Assembly: GCA_964017185.1 (NCBI GenBank)
Contig: OZ024871.1
Coordinates: 64,980,866 to 65,044,865 of the forward strand
Origin: Rugalucina vietnamica
Lineage: Eukaryota; Mollusca; Bivalvia; Lucinida; Lucinidae
Reading direction: 5' to 3'
Length of the DNA: 64,000 bases
The notes under the pieces were generated by a model. The model was not told the origin of the DNA and ran no database searches. It saw nothing but the letters and a program-made list of their open reading frames with translations. Below are positions 43,960 through 54,799 of the stretch, in pieces (the stretch's first letter is position 1; the number at the start of each line of letters is the position of its first letter). The position numbers and the translations under genes are program-made.

Positions 43960-44201
43960 TACTTCAAGTTCCATGTAATTTTCGTGCCATCCACGCGTGA
44001 ACTTTTCCCGCCACACGTGAAATTTCCCCGCCTCGCGCGAGCGTAGCGTGGAAAAGTCCCGCGACTGGCAACAAAATTTCTCGCAAAATTCATGCGAAAT
44101 TCACGGAAAATCCGCGCGAGTTTTTTGTTTTTCTTGCGTGGAAAATGTTCAAAATCCACGCGCAACGCGTGGATTTTAGAACCATCGCGCCGTTTGTACT
44201 G
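43960..44201. repeat. GC-rich 11-12-bp motif array, right end of the 21-kb block
   Basis: Units such as AAAATTTCTCGC, AAAATTCATGCG, AAATTCACGG, AAAATCCGCGCG at about 44070-44120, and ATCCACGCG/CGCGTGGAT palindromes at 44152-44176. Ends CGCGCCGTTTGTACTG. Confidence 0.65.
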
Positions 44202-44842
44202 TATTGGTCTAAAGTTTTATGCTGTAACATCACGACCCACCTGGGTGACCTTGAGGTCAAGGTCACGGACTTAGAAATTTTGTGTAAAAGTTTTTGGTTA
44301 AAGTTTTTAGAAGTCTATATCTCTTGAACATGTTGATGGATCAAGTTGATACTTTGCATGTTGGTAGATATTGGTCTGAAGTTTTATGCGGTACCATCAC
44401 GACCCACCTGGGTGACCTTGAGGTCAAGGTCACAGACTTCAAAATTTTGTGTTAAAGTTTTTGGTTGAAGTTTTTAGAAGTCTATATCTCTTGAACATGT
44501 TGATGGATAAAGTTGATACTTTGCATGTTGGTAGATATTGGTCTGAAGTTTTATGCGGTACCATCACGACCCACCAGGGTGACCTTGAGGTCAAGGTCAC
44601 GGACTTTAATATTTTGTGTTTAAGTTTTTGGTTAAAGTTTTAAGAAGTCTATATCTTTTGAACATGTTGATGGATCAAGTTGATACTTTGCATGTTGGTA
44701 GATATTGGTCTGAAGATTTATGCTGTACCATCACGACCCACCTGAGTGACCTTGAGATCAATGTCATGGGTCATAGATTTTAATAGATTTAGTGGCAAAG
44801 CACAAGTCAGGCGAGCTACGCTGTCCTGCGACAGCTCTTATT
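44202..44842 (+). repeat. Family D repeat, right part of the split copy, 167-bp period
   Basis: Starts mid-monomer at TATTGGTCTAAAG and ends GGCGAGCTACG...CGACAGCTCTTATT. The core CACGACCCACCTGGGTGACC recurs at 44231, 44398, 44565 and 44732, each exactly 167 bp apart. Confidence 0.9.
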
Positions 44843-45440
44843 GGATGTTACGTGGCATAATTTAGACACACCTTATGCCAAACTTGCATCATTATTCATG
44901 TACATGTATGCTCATGTGCTGCATATTTAATCTTATCACTGGCTGACAGCCTATTTTTTACAAATTGTCACAAGATGAATCTTTTATCATTGGTTTGCTG
45001 ATAAGTTAATGCAGTGATGTTTTCGTAATTGTAAGTGTCTGGCACATTTATACATTAGTCATCAGTTGACAGTGAAAGAATGAGCACTTACAGCTGGTCA
45101 AGCACTATGGTAACTTGTAACTGACCATCTGGCCCTGACCTTAGGAGATTGCCAATTTGCCAGAAATTAAACTGACAAAATTTGTTTATCCATATGTAAC
45201 TATTACCTCATGACCCAAACCTATCTTTAAATCAAATTTGTAGGTGTTTTTGATGTGGCTGATAAAGGATCTTTAATTTGTTTAATAATTGTAATGGTGA
45301 TGATAATATTTGATAATAATCATAAGCATAATATGATGATAATTTGTTCGGATTCTCTTGAAACCCCTGTCCATTTCGTAATTTGGGAAAAGAATGACAT
45401 GAAGCTGACCACTGCCGTTGATACCATCATCAGTTTCAGT
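44843..45440. other. Non-coding spacer
   Basis: No gene or repeat recognised. Confidence 0.5.
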
Positions 45441-45444
45441 ATAT

Positions 45445-45678
45445 GAGCTGCCCCATGGGAAAACCAACTATCTGCATATGCGAAAACAAAGACGCAGATC
45501 AGCTTTGCGTTAACCGCGAAGCTGATCAGCGCCTTTGTTTTCGCTACACGGATAGTACAATTCCTCCTCTACTTAACTCCAAAATTTCAAGTTTATAGCC
45601 TGCTTGTGTGATTGTACAGCCTGATTTGTGTCAGACCCGTTTGGAAACCACATTGTTGGTTATCCCACAAGATGGCTC
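45445..45678. mobile_element. Family A MITE, complete, TTTGCG/CGCGAA stem
   Basis: GAGCTGCCCCATGGGAAAAC...TTATCCCACAAGATGGCTC, ATAT on both sides. A longer host word (ATCATCAGTTTCAGTA) also lies on both sides, at about 45428 and 45685. Confidence 0.9.
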
Positions 45679-45727
45679 ATATATCATCAGTTTCAGTAGC
45701 CAAATGAAATTTGATGTGTGTCTGTTA

Positions 45728-46011
45728 TGCACAAGTCATTTGTAACCACTGCCTCCCCACCCCACCTACGGGGAAGGGTGGGGGATATCTGGGCTAAATT
45801 GTGGGGCAATTACTTTTCAAGTGTTCCCGCAGTGCAGGGAAAATGACGGGGTTTTGACATTAGGATCCTTTCCCCAGGGAGACTTTCTATTATGAAGGGC
45901 AGGTTAAAGAGCAAAGTTTTGACCTCCAGTTTGCACTGAAACTGAAAAGTCATAATCCCCCCCCCCCCTCCCCCGTAGGTGTGGGGGCAGTGGTTACAAA
46001 TGACTGGTGCA
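45728..46011. mobile_element. Family C MITE, Harbinger-like, TTA duplication
   Basis: TGCACAAGTCATTTGTAACC...GGTTACAAATGACTGGTGCA, TTA at 45725-45727 and 46012-46014. 284 bp, no ORF. Confidence 0.88.
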
Positions 46012-46278
46012 TTAGCTGGACAGAGTGTGCTGTAAATGTATGAGGAAGAAAAATACTCTTACAAAAAAGAAAAAACAAAAAACGAACAAAAACAACAGCA
46101 ACAAAACACAAACAAAAAACATACATGTTAAATTTCTGTTTTCTATTTTAACCATTTTGAATTCCAATCACACATCTTGATTTTGAAATTGTTTACTGCA
46201 GTGGGTGTGTTTGTGGTTAACCAATGTCAATTTGATCCTTATTGATTGGATTATGAAGTGTTTAAGTAATTAAAGTAT

Positions 46279-46511
46279 GAGCCGTGACGTGAGAAAACCA
46301 GTCTTTGGGGCTTTCCGACTAGGTCTGACAAAAACCGGCCTTTGCACCTACAGAAGTGTAGAAGCTTAAAATTTCAGATTTAGGAAGTAGAGGATTTGTA
46401 CTATCCATGTAGAGAAAAAAAAGGCGCAGATCAGCTTCGCAATTACTGCACAGCTGATTAGCGCCTTTGTTTTCGCATAGTCAAAAATCAGGTTTTCTCA
46501 TGATTCGGCTC
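46279..46511. mobile_element. Family A MITE, chimeric stem
   Basis: GAGCCGTGACGTGAGAAAAC...GTTTTCTCATGATTCGGCTC. The left stem arm is AGCTTCGCAA and the right arm CTGCACAGCT, so the two arms come from different variants. Confidence 0.88.
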
Positions 46512-46790
46512 AAATATGATCAGGTCATGAAACTAAGTACTCAGTGATTCAATAAAGGAAGAACATACCATATTGCATGTTCGTATATTTAGAAGAAGGA
46601 AGATGAACCTACATGATCCTAATCAGGTTTACAGATGATAGTTGACAAGCCGGAAGCAGAAACATAGAATGACGACTGTTATTGTTGTGCTCAGGTTTTA
46701 CATCAAAAGCTCAAGTCAGTTGGCCAAGGCTTAAATCACATCATTAAATCTTCACGTGTTTTGCCATCTGTTGCTGTTACATCCTCCCTC
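46512..46790. other. Non-coding spacer
   Basis: No gene or repeat recognised. Confidence 0.4.
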
Positions 46791-46820
46791 CCTTCCCTCC
46801 TACCCCATCCCCCCCACCTC

Positions 46821-46970
46821 CCCACCCCCACCCCCACACACACACTACATGTACTTGACACACAGAGTTTCATTCGCACACATGATCAGACCAGTCACCC
46901 CCCCCCACACACACACACACTACATGTACTTTACACACAGAGTTTCATTCGCACACATGATCAGACCAGT
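46821..46970. repeat. 75-bp duplicated unit with CA/C-rich microsatellite
   Basis: TACATGTACTT...ACACACAGAGTTTCATTCGC starts at 46846 and 46921 (75 bp apart), each preceded by (C)n(AC)n. Confidence 0.85.
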
Positions 46971-47132
46971 TATTCAGAAGACAGAGTACCCTGTAGTTGA
47001 AATCAATATAAGGTTGTGAGATGCAAATACCTGTCTAGGAACTACTCGCCATAGATCATAATAATTTGTGGCAAGTTGTCCCCAGACTGGTATTAACTCC
47101 CTATTGTTGCTAATTTATTTTCAACTGCATAA

Positions 47133-47461
47133 TGCACCAGTCATTCCTAACCACTGCTCCCCCACCTACGTGGAAGGGCGGGGATTATGACTTTTCAGTT
47201 TCAGAGCCCTGCTATGAGCCCCACCCCCAGGGGGCAAACTGGAGGTCAAAACTTTCCGCTTTGCCCCGCTCTTTGCAATAGAAAATCTCCCTGGGGTAAG
47301 GATCCTAAATTCAAAACCCTGTCATTTCCCCTTCACTGCGGGCACACTTGAAAAGTAATTGCCCCACACTTTAGCCCAGCTATCCCCCACCCTTCCCCCT
47401 AGGTGTGTGTGTGTGGGGGGGGGGGGGGGGTTGGAGGCAGTGGTTACAAATGACTGGTGCA
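47133..47461. mobile_element. Family C MITE, Harbinger-like, TAA duplication
   Basis: TGCACCAGTCATTCCTAACC...GGTTACAAATGACTGGTGCA, TAA at 47130-47132 and 47462-47464. Contains a GT/G run at 47404-47430. Confidence 0.88.
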
Positions 47462-47704
47462 TAAGTAGTTCTTAGTCACATGGGTTGTCCCTGGTTAAAT
47501 GGTGCTATTACCTGATCTCTGTTACAGGTTGGGGAAGAACCTAATGAGTGGTCAACTGAGGTAAAGAGATGAAATTTGTGCTTGAGGAAAGAAGACAAAA
47601 AACTACCATGGCTGACATTACTAATATGGTAAGTTTCTGAGAAGACACAGACAATAATAGACACATGATTTTCCCAGCTAGAACACACCGTATAAACATC
47701 ATAT

Positions 47705-47941
47705 GAGCCGTGATGCGAGAAAACCTGCTTCAGGGTTTACAACCAGGTCTGACACAAACCAACCTGTACAGTGACAGAAGCAAGCTAGAACCTTGAAATT
47801 TCGTATTTGGGAAGAGGAGGAATTGTGCTATCCATGTAGCGAAATCAAAGGCGCTGATCAGCTTTGCAGTTAATACTGTGCAGTTGATCTGAACCTTTGT
47901 TTTTGCATAGGCAAAAATCCGGTTTTCTCATGCAGTGGCTT
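47705..47941. mobile_element. Family A MITE, mixed stem
   Basis: GAGCCGTGATGCGAGAAAAC...TTTTCTCATGCAGTGGCTT, ATAT on both sides. Left stem AGCTTTGCAG, right stem CTGTGCAGTT. Confidence 0.85.
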
Positions 47942-48258
47942 ATATGATTCTTACATCACAAATTGATGCAACGTCACATGACACATGACAAAATGCAGAA
48001 ACTCGGAGTGTGAGAACCAGGTGGCAAATGAGTACTCATTTGTCACCTGTGAGAACCTACAGAACATAATGTTGCAACTCACAGATGCTCAGTTATTGTA
48101 GCCACACTTTCTGGGGAAGCCTCCTAGTGACAGGCTACCAGTACTTGCTGCACATTTCTTCACCAACAACTGCTAAATGCTCTTCTTAAATCAGCAGAAG
48201 AGGAAGTATGGTCATAGAAATATTTTCTTAAAAGAAATGTGCTGAATGTGAGGATGGT
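47942..48258. other. Non-coding spacer
   Basis: GGTGGCAAATGAGTACTCATTTGTCACC at 48020-48047 is a small near-perfect hairpin. No gene. Confidence 0.5.
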
Positions 48259-48916
48259 TAAGTGCCGAGTAGACGATGCAACTTTTGCTGCATCTAGCTT
48301 GAAATATATATCGAGATATACCGTGTAGTCCGTGTTGCATGCAACTTTTTGGAGCTTCATCAAACATTTTTTAAGATAGAACATGTCCTATTCCATCCAC
48401 CTTGCTAGATGCAACTTTTTCGTTATCTCAATGACTCCCTAATTTGCAGCCAATAAAATTCCAGGGAATAGGGTCAGGGAGTATGTGTTATGTTTGTAAA
48501 CATTTAGATAGAAGGATCAGTGCACTCATGATCAATGGAGCGAACACAAAGACTCTGATCAGTTGTGCAGCTGATCTGTGTCTTTGCTTTTGCATATGCA
48601 AAAACCATTTTATGATACAGCTTATAATGATACAAGCCAAAACAATGTTAATATAGGGCTGTTCATATAATGGGAGAAAAGTATTTGTTTTCTTCTGGGA
48701 ACAGCAAAAGGGCACTTACCTGTGCGCCTTTGCAGTCTGGTGACTTGCTTTAATTACATTGATTTTGTTGGGAAATGTCATGGATTCATGATAAGGACAG
48801 TCCAAGTTTGATACAACAAGCTAGACCGTGTAGCTCTACAAGGTTGATGAAGCAAAAGTTGGATGTATCAAGTTAGATACAACTACATGTAGTTGCATCG
48901 TGTAGCTCAGCTTTTA
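48259..48916. mobile_element. Non-autonomous element with GACGATGCAAC subterminal inverted repeats
   Basis: TAAGTGCCGAGTAGACGATG...GCATCTAGCTTG on the left; the right end, reversed, reads CTAAAAGCTGAGCTACACGATGCAAC. Repeated GATGCAACTTTT / AAAAGTTGGAT words occur inside. A decayed family A piece (48530-48627) is nested. Target duplication not resolved. Confidence 0.6.
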
Positions 48917-49339
48917 GCAAGCCCCCTTCGTTAAGAACCAGACATGCTACCGATTGATCTATCGTGTCCGGTCAAGACTTTCCTGTACCAAAATGTTGGG
49001 AAATTTTCCTTCATGTCCCTATTAGACCTTATATGAACCTAGACTGGCCTTGAAATAGCTTTGATTTATTACTTTGACAGCAAGAGAATTTCTCCTGTAA
49101 TAGGACTAATAGGAGGCAAGCTCTTCATGAGAAAAGATGAATATTCACATGTGAAAACAAAGCCTCAGACTACGCTATGTAGGAAATGTGCAGCTTATCT
49201 GACATGTCTGTGTCGTCGTATTTGCTTTTGATACCTCATCCTCTCAATTACTGATGTTGTGTTCTTTTTTTTTCATTTTATGGAGTTGCACAGCCCTTTT
49301 ATTGTCCGACTTTCGGCCTTGTCAGAAGCAATTCTAGAT
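48917..49339. other. Non-coding spacer with decayed repeats
   Basis: 48925-48985 looks like a reverse tRNA-type head (GCTACCGATTGATCTATCGTG). 49125-49235 is a decayed family A copy (GAAAACAAAGCCTCAGA). No gene. Confidence 0.45.
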
Positions 49340-49539
49340 AAGCCTGTGTGTGAGAAAACCAACAATTTGGGTTCCGACCAGGTCCGACACAATCACAGAA
49401 GATGGTTAGAAGCTGGAAATTTTGGATTTAGAAAGTAGAGGAATTGTACTATTCGTTTAGCGAAAACAAGGGCGCTGATCAGCTTCGCAGTTACTGTTAG
49501 TTACTGTCGCAGATTGTTAGTTTTCCCATGCGGCGGCTC
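49340..49539. mobile_element. Family A MITE, right hairpin arm deleted
   Basis: AAGCCTGTGTGTGAGAAAAC...TTTTCCCATGCGGCGGCTC, AGAT on both sides (49336-49339, 49540-49543). Confidence 0.85.
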
Positions 49540-49743
49540 AGATAATAATTGCTGTGTCCTTGGGATGCTCAGTATTTCTGAGAATCACAGACAGAATTGA
49601 AAGCTTATTGCTATTTGTGAAGATGGGTTTGCAACACAAAAAATGATGTAACATTCTGAATATGCTTTTGCATCATGAGAATACCTGCTTTTAAGATAAT
49701 AGATAAACCATGCTGCAGCTAATTTGTATGACAGTATTGCTAA

Positions 49744-50048
49744 TGCACTAGTCATTTGTAACCACGGCCCCCCAACCCTGGGTAATAGCGGGGACTTTGA
49801 CTTTTGGTCCAGCAAATCCCTGCTAAAAGCCCCACCCTGCGGTGGCTACCTGTTGGTAAAACTACTGCTGTTTTCCCCCCCCGCAGCCTGCTATCTTTTC
49901 ATTTCCTTTTTGTCAATATGAGGCAAACCCCGGGTATTTCCCCAGCACTGCCGTGGCAAAATTTTGGTCAAAACCCCGTTCATTTCCACTTCTGTTCCCC
50001 GCCCTGGGGGTGGGGGGCGGGGGGGCGTGCTTACAGATGACTAGTGCA
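49744..50048. mobile_element. Family C MITE, Harbinger-like, TAA duplication
   Basis: TGCACTAGTCATTTGTAACC...ACAGATGACTAGTGCA, TAA at 49741-49743 and 50049-50051. Confidence 0.88.
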
Positions 50049-50147
50049 TAATTTGTATGACAGTGTTGCTTACTTGCTCCAAAGCATTCTGGCCAAACAG
50101 CATCAAAATGAGACAAATAAATATTTGATCATGTTTGATTAAAATTT

Positions 50148-50381
50148 GAGCCGCTGCATGGGAAAACCAACAATCTGCATATGCGAAAACAAAGACGCAG
50201 ATCAGCTTCACAGTAACTGCGAAGCTGATCAGCGCCTTTGTTTTCGCTACATGGATAGTGCAATTCCTCTTCTACTTTATCCAAAATTTCAAGCTTCTAG
50301 CCTGCTTCTGTGACTGTCCAGGCCAGTTCATGTCAGACCTGGTCGGAAACCCAAATTGTTGGTTTTCTCACGCACAGGCTC
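50148..50381. mobile_element. Family A MITE, complete reference copy
   Basis: 234 bp: GAGCCGCTGCATGGGAAAAC...GGTTTTCTCACGCACAGGCTC, ATTT on both sides. The hairpin at 50182-50246 (GCGAAAACAAAGACGCAGAT ... ATCAGCGCCTTTGTTTTCGC) is nearly perfect, with the TTCACAG/CTGCGAA tip. Confidence 0.92.
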
Positions 50382-50467
50382 ATTTGTTTGTAAACAAGAA
50401 GTTCATAACCTCTCCAACATCCTTCAACCTTTTGAGGTCAATGTTAATGTATGGCATGAACTGTATT

Positions 50468-50664
50468 CCTCATGAGAAAACCAACAATCTGTAAATGCGA
50501 AACCTAAGGCACAGATCAGCTTCATGATCAGCGCCTTTGTTTTTGCTACTTGGATAGTAAATCCCTATTAAGCCTCTACTCTAGCCATCTTCAGTGACTG
50601 AACAGCCTTGTTTGTGTCGGACCTGGTTGTAAACCACATTGTTGGTTTTCTCACGGGAAGGCTC
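50468..50664. mobile_element. Family A MITE, shortened hairpin
   Basis: CTCATGAGAAAACCAAC...GTTTTCTCACGGGAAGGCTC. The hairpin is cut to CAGATCAGCTTCATGATCAGC; the left end is decayed. Confidence 0.75.
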
Positions 50665-51420
50665 AAATGTTAGGGTCTACATGAAGGAATCCAGTTACTG
50701 GACAGTACCTTTTTCCATTTAAATGTTAGGTTATTGTATAAAATCCAGAAAGACTGATATTAAATAGCTAAGATTTACCAACTTGGTCACTAGGCTTCAT
50801 ATACATGGCCTGTGCAGCTTTTTTACACAGGAAGGAACCGAGGTTTTCATATGACCAGACACTTAAAAGCCAGCAGCTAAGAGATATTAATCTTATAATG
50901 CTTGAAGATGATACAATTTCATCAACATAAACATACTTTTCAGACAACTTGTTGTATTCATAGGCTATATGGATAAAAATTGGATGTTGTGATCAATGTT
51001 GTCCTGGTTTGAGCCTGGCTTGAAGACTTTGCTAGGGTTTGGACAAGAAATACATGCATCAAAAATGGCACTCCTTTCCCCCAGTGCCATTGCTGTTGCC
51101 CACCCTGCCTATGCCGACGGAATTCAAATAATCAGATTCATTTTTTTTTTTTGAAAATATTCTAACCAGCACATGGTCAAAGATTTCCATTAGTTTTTCT
51201 TTACTTTTATTGTTTTATTGAGGTATGGATGTACACCATAAGAGATAATAATAAATTTTGTCATAAAGCAATGATGATAGATTCTAAACTTGAGTGGGTT
51301 AAGGAATGCATACACTATTTTATTTTTAAAAACAGTAAAATTTTTATGAATGAAAAGTAATAGAATGTGGAAGCTTTTGGAATCAGTGATTTACACTAAA
51401 AAGGCAAGAAATGTTTTGTT
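50665..51420. other. Non-coding spacer
   Basis: A short family C-like trace at 51071-51110 (CCCCCAGTGCC). No gene. Confidence 0.5.
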
Positions 51421-51686
51421 TCATCAGGAAAACATGTCTGTGCAATAAATACCCCCTTAAACCTCACTTTTATATAGTAAAACGTATACCTATTTTTCTT
51501 AATTTTGCTCCAAAACATAGATTGTGGGTACTCGTTAGAACCGCCTCGGCGAGGCGGTTCTAACGTGTACCCACAATCTATGTTTTGAGCAACAATAAGA
51601 AAAATTTCAAAAATTTTCCTCTGAAAATTATCGATTTTTGGCCTGGAAAAATTACTGTATATCATATGGGCATGTTTTCGTAATGA
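51421..51686. mobile_element. Family B MITE, complete, reverse orientation
   Basis: TCATCAGGAAAACATGTCTG...GGGCATGTTTTCGTAATGA, 266 bp. The central hairpin GTTAGAACCGCCTC / GAGGCGGTTCTAAC at 51533-51563 is perfect, flanked by GATTGTGGGTAC / GTACCCACAATC. Confidence 0.88.
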
Positions 51687-51709
51687 CCCAAGTTTACATT
51701 TGAGTTTTT

Positions 51710-54118
51710 AGCTCACCTGAGCCGAAGGCTCTCAGGTGAGGTTATAGGATAGGGAGGCACCCGGCGTCCGTCCGTCGGCGTCGTCGTCCGTCGTCCGTCG
51801 TCCACCATTTTCAAAGATCTTCTTCTCTGAAACCGCTTGGCCAATCAAAGCCAAATTTTATGTGAAGCATCAATAGGAAGGGGGAACCAATGTGTATATA
51901 AGAAATGCAGGTCACATGACCAAGATGGCCGCCATGCCCATATATGGTAAAAACCCTTCAAAAATCTTCTTCTCCAGAACCAGTGGACCGATTTCAACGA
52001 AACTTGGCATGAAGCATTGATGGCTCAAGCACTACAATGTGTATATAAATCATGACCCTGTGATGACCTTGACCTATTTTACGGCAAGGTCAACATAGGT
52101 TGCCAATGCATTTGAATGGGGAAAAATTTTTAAGTGTCATTTAAAGTGAAAATCTTGCAGGAAATGGGCAGTAGGACTGAATATTGATGATTCTGAAAAA
52201 AAAATTGACCCCAGGGGCTCATCTGCCCCCACCCCGGGGCAATATACCTGTACATTACCATAATATTCAAACATCATCTCCTCTGAATTGGCTTGGCCAA
52301 TCAAAGCCAAATTTTATGTGAAGCATCAAGAGGAAGGGGGAACCAATGTGTAAATAAGAAATCCAGGTCACATGACCAAGAGGGCCGCCATGCCCATATA
52401 TGGTAAAAACCCTTCAAAAATCTTCTTCTCCAGAACCAATGGACGGATTTCATCAAAACTTGGCATGAAGCATTGATGGCTCAAGCACTACAATATGTAT
52501 ATAAATCATGACCCTGAGATGACCTTGACCTTCTTTACAGCAAGGTCAACATAGGTCACCAATGCATTTGAATGGGGAAAAATTTTAAAATGTCATTTAA
52601 AGTGAAAATCTTGCAGGAAATGGGCAGTGGGACTGAATATTGATGATTCTGAAAAATTTTGACCCCAGGGGCTCATCTGCCCCCACCCCAGGGCAATATA
52701 CCTGTACATTACCATAATATTCAAACATCATCTCCTCTGAATTCGCGTGGCCAATCAAAGCCAAATTTTATGTGAAGCATCAAGAGGAAGGGGGAATCAA
52801 TGTGTAAATAAGAAATCCAGGTCACATGACCAATATGGCCGCCATGCCTATATATGGTAGAAACCCTTCAAAAATCTTCTTCTCCAGAACCAATGGACGG
52901 ATTTCATCAAAACTTTGCATGAAGCATTGATGGCTCAAGCACTACAATATGTATATAAATCGTGACCCTGAGATGACCTTGACCTTCTTTACCGCAAGGT
53001 CAACATAGGTCACCAATGCATTTGAATAGGGAAAAATTTTAAAATGTCATTTAAAGTGAAAATCTTGCAGGAAATGGGCAGTGGGACTGAATATTGATGA
53101 TTCTGAAAAATTTTGACCCCAGGGGCTCATCTGCCCCCACCCCGGGGCAATATACCTGTACATTACCATCATATTCAAACATCATCTTCTCTGAAACCGC
53201 TTGGCCAATCAAAGCCAAATTTTATGTGAAGCATCAATAGGAAGGGGGAACCAATATGTATATAAGAAATCCAGGTCACATGACTTAAATGGCCGCCATG
53301 CCCATATGTGGTAAAAACCCTTCAAAAATCTTCTTCTCCAGAACCGGTGGACCGATTTCAATGATACTTGGCATGAAGCATCTATGGCTCAAGCACTACA
53401 ATGTGTATATAAATCATGACCCTGTGATGACCTTGACCTTTTTTACGGCAAGGTCAACATAGGTCACCAATGCATTTGAACTGGGAGAACTTTAAAATGT
53501 CATATAAAGTGAAAGTCTTACAGGAAATGGGCAGAAGGACTGAATATTAATGATTCTGAAAAAAAAAACATGGATCCCTGGGGCTCATATTCCTCCACCC
53601 TGGGGCATTATACATATAAATTCTTCTCCTCTGAAACCACTTAGCCAATTTAAGCCAAATTTTATCTGAAGCATCTATAGGATGGGGGAACCAATGTGTT
53701 TATTAATAATCTAGGTTTCATTACCAAGATGGCCGCAATGCCCATATAAATCTTTTTCTCTGAACCATTTGACAAATTTCCATGAACTTTGGAGTGAAGC
53801 ATCGATGGCTAAAGTACTACAATGTATATCTAAATCATGACCTGTGACAACCTTGACCCAGTTTATGGCAAGGTCAACATGGGTTGCCCATGAATTTGAA
53901 TGGGAAAAACTGTTAAAATGTCATTTGAAGGGAAAAGCCAGCAGGAAATTGGCAAATGGACAGAATATTGATTATTCTGAAAAAAGAAAATCGCTCTAGG
54001 GCTTCATCTGCCCTTACACTGGGGTTAAATACCATTATATTAAAACATGTTTATTGGTACACGTATATGCAGCAGATCTCAGGTGAGCGTTTACAGGACC
54101 ATTGGTCCTCTGGTTGTG
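51710..54118 (+). repeat. Family E repeat, complete, about five 455-bp monomers
   Basis: Starts AGCTCACCTGAGCCGAAGGC (hairpin) and ends CTCAGGTGAGCGTTTACAGG...TTGGTCCTCTGGTTG. GGCCAATCAAAGCCAAATTT recurs at 51839, 52295, 52749, 53203 and 53643, spaced 440-456 bp. Each monomer has TGACCTTGACC...CAAGGTCA words and GATGGCCGCCATGCCCATAT. Confidence 0.92.
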
Positions 54119-54189
54119 ATATTATCTTGGAATGACTATAGCAGTGGTATCTAGATAAAAGCCCTCACACATCGACAGTTAAGTCTTTT

Positions 54190-54305
54190 TAGACCCCAAA
54201 ACATGGGTGGTGTTCAGTTGGTGGAGTACAGGCCTCTTTTAAGCGAGAGGTCCTGGGTTTGATACCTACGTCTGCTGTATAGGATCTGCCAAACTTCCTC
54301 CCAGA
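54190..54305 (+). mobile_element. Possible tRNA-like SINE head
   Basis: GTGTTCAGTTGGTGGAGTAC...TCCTGGGTTTGATACC resembles a tRNA (boxes A and B). Single copy here, so low confidence. Confidence 0.35.
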
Positions 54306-54307
54306 GG

Positions 54308-54538
54308 CCAGTTGTTCAAAACTTCGTCATCGTTAAGACCTCAACTTGTGAAGTAAATGCTGACTACAAAAGCAAACACACTGTTATTTTTTGTTGATAA
54401 AATGTTAGAATCCTTTGCATTGCAAAGGATTCTCACATTTTATCATAAAAAATAAAAAATAACAGTGCATTTGTAATATTCATGTTTGAAATTTTAACAA
54501 ATCGTGAACTAACGATGTCATTAATTTTGAACAACTGG
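54308..54538. mobile_element. Foldback MITE with CCAGTTGTTC ends
   Basis: CCAGTTGTTCAAAAC on the left, TTTTGAACAACTGG on the right. The centre is a hairpin ATAAAATGTTAGAATCCTTT / AAAGGATTCTCACATTTTAT with TAACAGTG arms. A separate half copy is at 55287-55401. Confidence 0.8.
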
Positions 54539-54799
54539 GCCCAGTGAAGCAAATTACCAAGTGGTTTCATCATGATATGACAGAAAATTTGTTGAATGAA
54601 AGATATTCTGTTTTATCTTGTGTCCTTGCTTCCATTTCGATGACAAATATTTTAAAGTTTCATGAGAATGAAACCTATAAAGAAGTTTTAGTTCGCTGGC
54701 TTTGGCACAAATTTTTACTTCATGGTGACACTTTTCTGTTGAATGGAGTCTCATGAAAGTTTAATAAATGTCAGTCATTTGAAGCCTTGTAAGACATTT

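Larger units (their letters stand above)
22762..44201. mobile_element. Candidate 21.4-kb composite insertion with TA duplication
   Basis: Left end CAGTATAGACACCGCGAAGG and right end (reverse complement) CAGTACAAACGGCGCGATGG agree at about 23 of the first 31 bases. TA flanks both sides (22760-22761, 44202-44203). The family D monomer reads GGTAGA-TA-TTGGTCT when the block is removed, exactly as in unbroken monomers. Both ends carry GC-rich arrays of 11-12-bp units like AAAATTCACGCG. TA duplications and CAGT ends fit Tc1/mariner-type elements, but no transposase is seen and the content is mostly other repeats, including the Ngaro-like retrotransposon. Alternative: two separate small MITEs with CAGTA ends (one could end at GTACTG, 22986) plus a rearrangement. 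Confidence 0.5.
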
